64,000 nucleotides of DNA, taken from assembly GCF_023091745.1 (NCBI RefSeq), contig NC_068930.1, forward strand, positions 6,904,262-6,968,261. Reading direction: 5' to 3'. Both the position numbers and the translations under genes were made by a program. Below are positions 48,223 to 58,083 of the stretch, piece after piece. Within the stretch, counting starts at the first letter, position 1; each line of letters begins with the position of its first letter. The notes beneath the pieces are model-generated. The model worked only from the letters and a program-made list of their open reading frames with translations, was not told the origin of the DNA and did no database searches. This stretch comes from Budorcas taxicolor (lineage: Eukaryota; Chordata; Mammalia; Artiodactyla; Bovidae).

Positions 48223-48684
48223 TTACTTTAAATATATTGTGTGTTCCCTTCTGGCTTGTAGAATTTCTGTTGAGAAATCAGCTGGTAACCTGGTGGGAGT
48301 TCCCATATATGCTATTTGTAGTTTTTCCCTTGATGCTTTTAATATTTTATCTTTGTCTTTAATTTTCATCATTTTGTTTACTGTGTGTCCTGGTGTGTTC
48401 CTCCTTGGGTTTATCCAGCCTGGAACTCTCTGTACTTCTTGGACTTTGTTGACTGTTTTCTTTACCATGTTAGGGAAGTTTTCAGCTATTATCTCCTCAG
48501 ATATTTTCTCAGATCCTTTCTGTCTCTCTTCTCCTTCTGGGATACTAATACTGTAAATGTTAATGTGTTTAATGTTGTCCCGAAGGTCTCTTAGGTGGTC
48601 TTCATTTTTTTGTTCATTTTTTTTTCTATATTCTGTTTTGCAGTAGTGATTTCCACCTCTCCATCTTCCAGGTGACTTGTCCAT
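48223..48684 (-). pseudogene. L1 ORF1 protein, partial (153 codons)
   Basis: L1 ORF1p is an RNA-binding trimer that coats L1 RNA. This frame holds its RRM and C-terminal domain: KKNEQKNEDHLRDLRDNIKH, ISIPEGEERQKGSEKISEEI, IAENFPNMVKKT, INPRRNTPGHTVNKMMKIKD, KILKASREKLQIAYMGTPTR and LPADFSTEILQARREH. The coiled-coil N-terminus lies upstream in another frame (48591-48839, with TLEGINSRITEAEEWTSHLE). The split and the loss of the C-terminal end make it non-functional. Confidence 0.88.
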
Positions 48685-49190
48685 TCTTCTGCTTCAGTTA
48701 TTCTGCTATTGATTCCTTCCAGTGTGTTGTTCAGCAATGTGTTCTTTACTTCTTCTAGGTCTTTGGTAAATATTTCTTTCCCAGATCCTGAATCATGCTC
48801 ACTGTCATTATTCTGAATTCTTTTCCTGGAAGGTTGCATATCTCTACTTCATTTAGTTGTTTTTCTGGGATTTTGTCTTATTCCTTCATCTGGACATACC
48901 CCCCTGCTTTTTCATTCTGATGGTCATTCTGTAATGTGGTTTTCATTCTGGCTGCTGTGGTGATCACAGCTCTCTTGCTGCTTCTGGCTGACTGGTAAAT
49001 GAGGCTAAGAGGCTTGTGTAAGCCTCCTGATTGAGGGCCTTGTAGCAGGAAAAGCAGGGTCTTGCCTGGTGGGCTGGGCTGTGCTCAGTAAAACTTTAAT
49101 CCAGTTATCTCCTGATGTGAAGGGTTGTGCTCCCTCCCCGTTTGTTGTTTCATCTGAGGCAACCTAGCCCTGAAGTCTATGGGCCCTATG

Positions 49191-49320
49191 CTGCTGCTGC
49201 TAAGTCGCTTCAGTCGTATCCGACTCTGTGCGACCCTGTAGACGGCAGCCCACCAGGCTCCCCCGTCCCTGGGATTCTCCAGGCAAGAACACTGGAGTGG
49301 GTTGCCATTTCCTTCTCCAG
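49191..49320 (-). mobile_element. Short Bov-A type SINE with perfect target duplication
   Basis: ctgctgctgctaagtcgctt at the left edge (tail) to ccatttccttctccag. The 11-bp duplication tgggccctatg is perfect at 49180-49190 and 49321-49331, and the body differs little from the copies at 10084 and 35977. One of the youngest insertions here. Confidence 0.96.
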
Positions 49321-50624
49321 TGGGCCCTATGGTAGGGTCAATTGTAACCTCTAAGAGGAATTTTTCCAGGGGGCACCTTCCAGAACTGCTCCAGTCAGTG
49401 TTGCTGCCCCTGTGGTGAGCCACTGCCTACCCACGCCTCTGCAGGAGGCCCTCCAACACTAGCAGGTAGGTCTGGCCCAGTCTCCTGTGGGGTCACTGCT
49501 TTTCCCTGGGTCTTGGTGCAAGCCAGAATTTGTGTCCTGCTCCCACCCTCCAAGAGTGGAGTCTCTGTTTCCCCCAGTCCTGTGGAAGTCCTGGAATAAA
49601 CTCCCACTGGCCTACAAAGTCAGATTCCCTCGGAATTCCTAGTCCCTTTCTCAGATTGCCAGGCTGGGAGCCTGACATGAGGCTCAGAACCTTCACAACT
49701 GAGGAAGAATTTCTTTGGTATTATTTTTCTCCAGTTTGTGGGTCACCTACCTTGTGGGTATGGGATTTGATTTTATCATGTCTGTGCCCCTTCTACAAGC
49801 TTGTTGGAGCTTCTTTGTTTTTGGACAGGGAGTATCTTTTTTTGGTGGGTTCCAGTGTCCTGCTGTCTATGGTTGTTCAACAGCTACTTGCGATTTTCAT
49901 GCTCTCACAGGAGGAGATGAGTGTATGTCCTTATATTCCACCAACCTGAACTGGAAAGCTCAACTGTATGTTGTTTAAAAGAAGTTCATTTCATATTCAA
50001 CAATATAGGTAGATTGAAAGTAGAAAAATGGAAAATGTATGCTATGAAAATAGTAAATTAAAATTTTAAAAGCAGGAATATGTTAATATCTGATGAAATA
50101 GAATTTAGTGCAAAGAAAACTACCAGAGATAAAGAGGGCCTTTACATAATGTTAAAAAGGTCAATCCACCAGAAATACATAATGATCTTAAATGTGTGCA
50201 TAAACCAATAGAACCTCAAAATACGTGAAGCAAAAACATACAAAGCTGAAATATATGAATTCAAAATTATACTTGGGATAAGTTAGATCAGCAAAATCAA
50301 GCAACAGGATCTGGTTTACATGCATTGAACACTCTACCAACAGCAGAATACACATTTTATTCAAGTGTTCATAGAACATTTACCAAGAGGGATGATTTAC
50401 TTACTCACAAAGCAAACCTCAACAAATTTAAGAGAATTTAAGTCATACAGAGTTTGTGGTGTGATCATAAGGCAAACTAGAAATGAGTACCAGAAAACAC
50501 AAGAAAATCTCTAAGCTAATGGAAATGAACACATTTCTAAATAATCCATACACCAAAATATTTGAGAACTTTCAAATAAATAATATACAAACTGAGTAAA
50601 AATGAAGATATATCAAAATATGTG

Positions 50625-50940
50625 TAAGAAAGTGGAAGTCATTCAGTCGTGTCTGACTCTTTCCAACCCCATGGACTGTAGACTGCCAAGCTTCTCTGTC
50701 CATGGAATTCTCCAGGCCAGAATTCTGGACTGGTTAGCCATTCCCTTCTCCAGGGGATCTTCCCAGGTAGGTCTCCTGCATTGCAGACAGATTCTTTACT
50801 GTCTGAGCCAACAGGGAAGCCCAAGAATACTAGAGTGGGTAGCCTATCCCTTCTGCAGGGGATCTTCCCGACCCAGGGTTAGAACTGGTGTCTCATGCAT
50901 TGCGGGTGGATTCTTTACCAGCTGAGATATGGGAAGCCCT
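50625..50940 (-). mobile_element. Dimeric Bov-tA SINE with single target duplication
   Basis: Reading on minus from 50940: a first unit starting agggcttcccatatctc and stopping at actctagtattctt, followed directly by a full second unit (gggcttccctgttggctcag to agacacgactgaatgac). One perfect 10-bp duplication, aaaatatgtg (50615-50624 and 50941-50950), flanks the whole dimer, so both units integrated together. Confidence 0.93.
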
Positions 50941-51037
50941 AAAATATGTGGGGATAAAGTTAAAGCAGTGTTGAAAGGGAAATTCATAGAAGGAAATACA
51001 TTAGAAATGAGGGAAGATTTCAAGTCAATAATTTTAA

Positions 51038-51222
51038 AAAATATTTTATTGAAGTATGGTTGATTTACACTTGTGTTTAAGTTCTGCTGTACAGCAAAGT
51101 GACTTGGTTACACATACGTAAATAGTTTTCATATGTTTTTCTGTTATGGTTTATCACAGAATATTGAATATTGTTCTTTGTGCTATACAGTAGGACCTTG
51201 TTGTTTATCTCAAATAAGTAAT
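51038..51222 (-). mobile_element. L1 3' UTR fragment, antisense
   Basis: ttttattgaagtatggttg, ctgtacagcaaagtgac and tgtgctatacagtaggacc are antisense artiodactyl L1 3' end words. It interrupts the L1M. Confidence 0.8.
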
Positions 51223-51508
51223 TTAAACTCCTACCACAAGAAATAAGAAAAGTAAAAGCAAAATAAACCCAAAGAAAACAGAAGGAAGACAAGACAATGA
51301 AGACAATGATGAGACCAGAGATCATTTCAAGGTGATCTTGGAAAACAATGGAATAAATCAGTAAAACAAAAGATTTTTTTCAAAAATATTAATAACATTG
51401 ATAAGCAAAACTGATAAAAAGAGATGATGCAAATCACTTTATAAGGAATGAAATAGAGATAGCACCAAAAATGTTACAGCTATTCAATAGGTAGTAAGGA
51501 AGTATTAT

Positions 51509-51724
51509 GGGCTTTCCAAGTGGCACTAGTGGTAAAGAACCTGCCTGCCAATGCAGGAAACATGAGACAAGGGTTCAATCCCTGGATCGGGGAGATCCCC
51601 TGGAGGAGGGCATGGGAACCTACTCCAGTACTATTGCCTGCAGAATCCCAGACAGAGGAGTCTGATGGGCTATAGTCCATAGAGTTGCAAAGAGCTGGAC
51701 TGGACTGAAGCGACTTAGCATGCA
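51509..51724 (+). mobile_element. Bov-tA SINE
   Basis: Starts gggctttccaagtggcac and ends gactgaagcgacttagcatg. Flanks aaggaagtatta (51497-51508) and aaggaaatatta (51725-51736) form a 12-bp duplication with one mismatch. Confidence 0.95.
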
Positions 51725-51960
51725 AGGAAATATTAAGAACAACTTCAGCCTCATAATTTCAACAACTCTAAGAAATGGACCAATTCCTTGAAAACTGCAA
51801 ACTACCAAAGCTCAACCAGGATTAAATTGGCAATCTGAATATCCCTACAGCTACTGCAGAAATTGAATTACTAATTATAAATTTCTCCAAAAAGAAATCT
51901 CCTTGCACAGATGGTTTCTTTGGACAAATTTATACAGTATCTTCAACTTTATATAATATC

Positions 51961-52834
51961 TACTATAAAATAGTAATAGGGTCATATTATAGCTAATAGT
52001 TATGCCATTTAAAAGAAATAAATTCTTAATTTTAGAATAGTTTCAGATGTATAGAAAAGTCACGAAGATAGTACAGTGAGTTCCTGTATATCCCACACCT
52101 AGTTTCCACTTTTGTTAACATCTTACATCAATGTGGTACATTTGCTACAAGTGATGAGCAAGTATTGATACACACTAATAGCTGATACCCATACTTTATA
52201 TTGCCAAAGAGAATATATAAAACAGTGAGTTCTATGTCATTTTTCTGTTCCAGGATCCCATATAGGATATCATATAAAATTTAGTTGTCATATGTCTATT
52301 GTGGATTTTTTTGGTAATTTTTTTGTTTGCTTGTTTGTTTACTTTTTGTTATTTCTTACTTTCTGAACTATAAAAATCTCCCTGATCATCTCATACTATT
52401 CCCTCCCTAGTCCTAGAATCAGTTGTCATTCAGAGTCTCTGTCTTGTAGCCATTTAAGCTACAACCCACTGTTACACAGCAGCTGCCTTGGTATGGTGGG
52501 TGTATATGAAGTGGCAGGGCTATTCAGTACTTTTCTAATATAGTCTCATTCTTTTAGTGGACCTGTGTTTCAGGGCTCTGCGTTTCTTAAATGTTGCTGT
52601 CTGTATTTCCATGGTTAGAGATTCTTTCCCAGATGGTAAAGTTTCTTCCTCAGATGGAAACAAGGTTCAGAATTTTGCTCTTGCAAAGTCGTTTCCCCTG
52701 GAGAGTAGGCCTTTGTTATTGAGAAGGCTTTGTGAACATTACACGATATGGTTTCCCTCCTTCTCCCGCCAGAGCCATGAGAGAATCTATTTAGGATCTT
52801 CATCATGAGAATATAAGGATTCTGAGTATCAGTT

Positions 52835-52836
<2 letters not shown>
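51961..52836. other. Unassigned, probably old repeat-derived
   Basis: Part of it (about 52030-52300: gatgtatagaaaagtcacg, atagtacagtgagttcctg, ctgttccaggatcccat) resembles a widespread old mammalian repeat. No gene; the 83-codon frame at 52557 has no domain. Confidence 0.45.

Positions 52837-52874
<38 letters not shown>
52837..52874. repeat. (TG)n microsatellite
   Basis: About 19 TG units. Confidence 0.97.
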
Positions 52875-52875
<1 letters not shown>

Positions 52876-53188
52876 TTACATACCAAGAATCAATTTTATC
52901 ACACTATGTGTCCTGTAATTCAACTCGATTCTGACATTGTCTACCTGAAGATAGCATCAGATGCCATAGGATAAGGGTTCATTCCCACAGGTATGCCTCA
53001 CCCCCAACTATAGACATCAGTTGAAAGTCCTATTTGTAACCTGTGCTTCTGACCAACTAGGTATAGATCATGGATTCCAATGACCCTCTTTTTGGATTTG
53101 ATTGATTAGCTTGAGGGGCTCACAGGAACTCAGGGAGATATTTTACTAGATTGCTAGTTTATTATTAAAGATATAACTCAGGAAGAGC

Positions 53189-54600
53189 CACATGGTATTT
53201 GTCTTTTTCTTTCTGATTTACTTTGCTTAGTATGATAATCTGTAGGTTCATCCATGTAGCTGCAAATGACATTATTTCATGCAGATGATACCGCTCTAAT
53301 GGCAGAAAGTGGGGAGAGAGAGTAAAGCCTCTTCATGAGGGTGAGAGAGGAAAATGAAAAAATGGCTTAAAACTCAATATTCAAAAAGCTGAGATCATGG
53401 CAACTGGTCCCATCACTTGATAGCAAATACAAGGGGAAAATGTGGAAGCAATGGTAGATTTTATTTTCTTCAGCTTGAGAGTCACTGTGGATGGTGACTG
53501 CAGCCATGAAAAGACACTTGCTCCTTGGAAGGGAAGCTATGAGAAACCTAGACAGTGTATTAAAAAGCAGAGACATCCCTTTGCTGACAAAGGTTCACAT
53601 AGTCATAGCTATGATCCTTCCAGTAGTCATATAGAATTGTGAGAGTTGGACCATAAAGAAGGCTGAGCGCCAAATAACTGAGGCTTTTGAGAGTCCCTTA
53701 GACTGCAAAGAAATCAGGTCAGTCAATTCTACAGGAAATCAACCCTGAGTACTCATGGGAAGAATTGCTGTAGAAGCTGAAGCTCCAATATTTTGGCCAC
53801 CTTATGCAAAGAGCCGACTCACTAGAAAAGCGCCTGATGCTAGGAAAGGCTGAAGGCTAAAAAGGAGCATGGGGCAGCACAGGGTGAGATGATCAGATAG
53901 CATCACTGACTCAATGGACATGAACTGAGCAAACTCTGGGAGACAGTGGAGGACAGGGGACCCTGATGTGCTATAGTCCATGGGGTTGGCAACTGAACAA
54001 CAAGAACAACAACAAATATTCCATTGTGTATGTGTACCACATCTTCTTTACTCATTCAACTGTTGATGGACATTTAGGTTCTGCCATGTTTTGGCTATTG
54101 TAAATAGTGCTGCTGTGAACATTGGGATGCATGTATCTTTTTGAATTAGAGTTTTGTCCAGATAAATTCCCAGAAGTGGGATTGCTGGATCATATGGAAA
54201 CACTATTTTTAGATTTTTGAGTAACCTTCTTACTGTTTTCCATAGTGGCTGCACCAATTTGCATTCCCGCCAACAGAGTAGAGTAGGAGAGTTCCTTTTC
54301 TCCACATCAGTCCAGCATTTTTTTATTTGTAGACTTTTAAGTTATGGTTATTCTGACCGGTGTGTGATTTTGATTTGCATTTCTTCAACAATTAGCAATG
54401 TTGAGCATCTTTTCATGTCTTTATTGACCATCTATATGTCTTCCTTTCATAAACGTCTAATTAGGGCTTCTGCCTATTTATTGATTGGGTTTTTTTTTGT
54501 TTTTTGTTATTGAATTTTGTGAGCTGTTTGTGTATTTTGGAAGGTAATCCCTTCTTGGTCATATCATTTGCAAATATTTCTCCAGTCATTAGACTGTCTT
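53189..54600 (-). mobile_element. Artiodactyl L1 ORF2 C-terminus, split by BovB
   Basis: Left piece 53189-53280 and right piece 54014-54600 are antisense L1. The minus frame 54048-54305 reads ECKLVQPLWKTVRRLLKNLK, YDPAIPLLGI and MFTAALFTIAKTW, typical of the ORF2 C-terminus. Diverged and non-coding. Confidence 0.85.
53281..54013 (+). mobile_element. BovB (RTE) LINE 3' fragment
   Basis: Begins within the RT active-site region (gcagatgataccgctctaat, the ADDTALMA codons) and continues through the C-terminal region to a tail ending in an AAC-rich run (gaacaacaagaacaacaaca). Confidence 0.92.
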
Positions 54601-55104
54601 CTCCAGGCATGCCGCTTGTCTGGCATCTCCACCTGGAAGCTCTCCAAACAGCCTTTGGGGTTTCTCTGGAAGTTACTTTACTTAGTCATGATTGATTAAA
54701 TTACTGGCCATTAGCCATTGATTCACCCTCCAGCTCTTCTCATTTCTTAGGAGATCTGAGGTCAGGGAATATGGCACTGAATGTTTGAAACTTCTAGTCA
54801 CATGGGTGTTTCTCCTTGCAGCCAGGCTCCATGTTTCCATGTGGTCCAAAAGTCAGCTCATTCACATAACAAAAGACTACTTAGTTGCTCTCCAACAGAT
54901 GTTCCAACAGTTTTAGGAGATCTGCACCTGAAAAGGGGATGAAATCAAAATATGCTTTCTTATTATAAATCACAATATCATAGAATCTGGAAGGGGGTTC
55001 CTGAGAGAAAATTCAAGGAAGCTTGGGGTATCACTCATGGCAGGCCCATGGGGCTTTCTTGCTGTCATGCTAGTCTTCACTCAGGCTCCAGTGAATCAGC
55101 ATGT

Positions 55105-55181
55105 GATTCTTCCCAGGGATCATCCCAGTTCTCCTGCCCTGCAGATGGATTATTTACCGTCTGAGTCACTAGGGAAGCCCA
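55105..55181 (-). mobile_element. Bov-tA SINE head fragment
   Basis: Antisense of the tRNA-like head: cctgccctgcagatggatta, ttaccgtctgagtcactagg, gaagccc. Only the head is present; it touches the BovB start. Confidence 0.7.
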
Positions 55182-55635
55182 TGGCAGAGGAATCAGAGAT
55201 CAAATTGCCAACATCTGTTGGATCATAAAAAAAGCTAGAGAGTTCCAGAAAAACATCTACCATCTACTTCTGCTTCATTGACTATGCTAAAGCCTTTGAC
55301 TGTGTGGATCACAACAAACTATGGAAAATTCTTAAAGACATGGGACGACCACACCACCTTAACTGTCTCCTGAGAAACCTGTACGCAGGTCAAGAAGCAA
55401 CAGTTAGAACCAGACATGGAACAATGGACTGGTTCCAAATTGGGAAAGGAGTATGTCAAGGCTGTATATTACTACCTTGTTTATTTAACTTATATACAGA
55501 GTACATCATGAGAAATGCTCGGCTGGATGACTCACAAGCTGGAATCAAGATTGTCAGGAGAAACATCAACAACCTCAGATATGCAGATGATACCACTCTA
55601 ATGGCAGAAAATGAAAAGGAACTAAAGAGCCTCTT

Positions 55636-56228
55636 TGTTACGGTCTTTTACATACTGGGACCTGGGGACTGGAGTTGATGAAAAGAAAGAGAAAAAGAGA
55701 GAGAAAAAACAATATCCCTCAGGTTACATGGAAAGCCAATAAAGCCCATACATAGGTCTTGTACAACTCACGAAGGCACAGGGCATCCTCTCAAGGAGGT
55801 CTTGAAAGCCTGGGTGAGAAAGTGAGCTTGGCAGGCCTCCATGCTCTGAAGAACTTGCTGGAGACAAAAGAAGGATATAAGGGACCAAAGTCTCTAGTTG
55901 AACAAGGGTATTTTATTAGCAGAAATGCATGCTTATATATCTTCAGTAAAATAATTACTCATCCATTAAAAAGAATGAAATTCCACCAGTTGCAACAAAA
56001 TGGATAGTCTATTAAGTACAAGGTCGCTGAAGAGAGTCACTGAAGGGAGTCACTGAAGGGAATCCAAGCAGGTGCTCGTTCCCATGATCTCAGTCCTGAG
56101 AACTGCGTGCAGCTCTACTGGTTCCTGTATCCCAGGAACTGATAAGGAACAGAGAGTCCTTGAGAAACAGCATACAAAGGAAGAAAATGCAACATATTGG
56201 ATCCCTTAAAGTTGAACGTCCCCTGACA
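55636..56228 (-). repeat. 3' LTR of the provirus (593 bp)
   Basis: On minus it begins tgtcaggggacg at 56228 and ends gtaaca at 55636, the expected TG...CA. The U3 holds three copies of an agtcactgaagg-like unit (56027-56066). About 230 bases of U3 match the 5' LTR remnant at 62560-62790. Positions 55955-56008 resemble L1 ORF2/3' UTR sequence (catccattaaaaagaatg). Confidence 0.88.
55911..55942 (-). promoter_or_regulatory. Candidate LTR TATA box and poly(A) signal
   Basis: On minus, gatatataagc (about 55932-55942) is followed 16 bases on by aataaaa (55911-55917). Betaretroviral LTRs often have the poly(A) signal close to the TATA box with a short R. Inferred from position only. Confidence 0.45.
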
Positions 56229-56242
56229 ATTCCCCCTTTTTT
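56229..56242 (-). promoter_or_regulatory. Polypurine tract
   Basis: On minus the sequence aaaaaagggggaat abuts the LTR start tgtcagg. This is the plus-strand DNA primer site expected at the 3' LTR boundary, and it supports the LTR edge at 56228. Confidence 0.85.
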
Positions 56243-56249
56243 AGTTTTT

Positions 56250-58035
56250 CATTATTGGGGGTGACTATAGATACTTTTGTGAAAAAGGCCCTGACCAAAT
56301 GAGTTTGTTTAGTTTGAACAATTTTAGTTAAAAAGCATCGGTATACTACAAATATAATCATCAGGATAATTATCAGTATTATAGCTCCAGATCCAGTACC
56401 ATGTGTAATACTTTGAAACCATCCTTGAGGGTCTGTCTAGCCCAGATAATTGATTAGCTAGCTGTTCAGCTAAGGTTTCCAGATTGTTGGAAGAGGGTAG
56501 ACTCTTAGAGAAGGTTTCAAAGATTTCCTTTTGTAATAATTGTACATTTAAGGAAGCATTATCATGTAAGTCTTCCAAATGAAATTTGATTTGTTCCTAG
56601 TTGTAGGCAAAATAGTTGAACCGAACAGGGGTAGTACAAAATTGAGTAGAATTCCAGTCACATTTTAGTATAACTTGTTTTTGCAAATCTATTAATTTGT
56701 CTCTGACCCATTGGATGGCTATTTTAATTTCCTGTATTTCATCTTGAACTTCCTTGTTTATCTGAGCCTGAGTGGTCCACATAGTATAAGCATCTTTGGT
56801 CCAATTTTTAATAAAGTTGTGTGTTAGAATTGAGGTTTGTAAAGCAATGTCTGTGACAGTGGCAGTAGTGCAAATGGCTATTAATCCCAAAATGCCAAGA
56901 ATTAACCATCCGGTGAATCGTTTAGATTGCCGAAGTAATTTAGTAAGTAGCCGGGAGGCAAGCCCTGCCATGGGACCCTCCTCCCAGGGTTGTTGGAGAT
57001 CTACTGGCAACCACAGATTATGTCAAGATTGAAGAATCAAAAGGGACTCATTTTCCAAAGAAACAGAGAAATTAAGACAAGTGCACAATTCACAATCTCT
57101 CCAAGTCACAGAATGTCAAGATTTATTAAACTGCAAGTTCCCTATAGCTATAACAAAAGGAAGGGGAACACAAGCTTGTATGAAATATGAATGATTATAA
57201 CAAAAGGAATAGTTACTATGACTATGACTGGTCCCCATAAAATATCCAGTTCAAGTTCCAAGTTCTTTGGTGCTCGCGGCAAGTTTCCAGATGTCCCATT
57301 GTTCAGGCCCAATCTGCTTATCGAGGACGATTCGAGGGTGAGGGGGTGCCATTCCACCGTGAAGCCAGACAAGAAATCCTTCGTCATGGTAATGTTCCAT
57401 CATAGTATTAGTAACCTTCTATGCTACTTGAGTAGCATAATCACATACAGTGCTGTTAATATCATCTGAGTAGTTAGATAACCACATACCATGAGGTCCC
57501 CAATCAACAATGGTGTGATTGGCCACAAACATTAATTTCCCTGATTTAGCTTGACATCTGTCCCAATAACAGTAGTTCTTATATGTAAACCCTTTGCATA
57601 ATAATTTTTGTCCTTTTCCTAGAGTTTCAGTAGTGTTGACATGGTTCTCATAGAAAGAAAGGGCAGTAAACAGTCTAAGCAAGGTCCAAAAGTTCTTCTT
57701 TGTAGGTAGAATGAAAGCCCATATTTGTCGGCTAACGTTAATGCATAATTCTGTTGGACCCATGCATAGAGGAAGGACTTCATACCCTAGAGAAATATTA
57801 ATTAGTCTCCCTTCTTCCTCAGGGTGAAAGGGCCCCTCTGAGTTCCAAGGAGGAGGCGTATGTACTGAGTTATTAGTGGATATGATCGGTCCTATATCTG
57901 TACATTTTACAACCTGCAGTAAAGGGGGTTAGGTATATAAGCCCAATAAGTGTGATTAATCAAGTCAGCCTGAGCGGGGGGAAGGAAAAGCAAGCAAAGC
58001 AAGCATAGTGACAAAAATATTTTCAGGATTCTGAG
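56250..58035 (-). pseudogene. env: env pseudogene (surface and transmembrane subunits)
   Basis: Env mediates receptor binding (SU) and membrane fusion (TM). A short hydrophobic leader-like run lies near 58000 and is followed by in-frame stops. An SU block is open at 57419-57763 (114 codons) with several Asn-X-Ser/Thr sites and cysteines. Another SU block lies at about 57150-57410 but continues in a shifted frame. The SU/TM junction and TM start are in the 137-codon frame 56597-57010: a basic QSKR stretch, then a hydrophobic fusion-peptide-like run, a heptad-rich segment and a cysteine-containing loop. The TM membrane-proximal part follows at 56324-56578, and its membrane span is reached only by a further frameshift. 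At least three frame breaks make it non-functional. Confidence 0.83.
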
Positions 58036-58083
58036 CCATTCCCTGTTGAAAAACCAGATTTTCAGCTTTATTACTAAGGGTTT

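Larger units (their letters stand above)
47998..49972 (-). mobile_element. Artiodactyl L1: 5' UTR and ORF1, rest missing
   Basis: On the minus strand a 5' UTR (49972 to about 48850) leads into ORF1 and a short inter-ORF stretch (about 48120 to 47998; cattaaaggaacttctctag-like words). ORF2 and the 3' end are absent at the left edge, where a SINE lies. This mirrors the copy at 9127-13505. A compact SINE with perfect duplications interrupts the 5' UTR at 49191-49320. Confidence 0.82.
49975..51960 (+). mobile_element. Old L1M endonuclease to pre-RT region, with three insertions
   Basis: Sense L1M words: acataatgttaaaaaggtcaatcc, ccaatagaacctcaaaatac, caacagcagaatacacattt, atttctaaataatcc, ggataaagttaaagcagtg, gaaagggaaattcatag, agcaaaataaacccaaag, gaaatggaccaattccttg and actaccaaagctcaacc. 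It repeats the endonuclease region also present at 43.7-44.7 kb, so it is a second copy. SINEs and an L1 3' end interrupt it. Confidence 0.75.
52895..54985. mobile_element. ERVL-type (MLT2-like) LTR, copy B, interrupted
   Basis: Left part 52895-53188 (ctgacattgtctacctgaag, cttctgaccaactaggtat, gctcacaggaactcaggg) and right part about 54603-54985 (catctccacctggaagctc, tgattgattaaattactgg, ttatcactat-like end). They align in order with copy A at 40570-41395. An L1, itself holding a BovB, separates the halves. Confidence 0.6.

Noticed and set aside
49530..49949. 139-codon plus-strand frame
   Set aside because: Antisense of an L1 5' UTR; no domain of its own.
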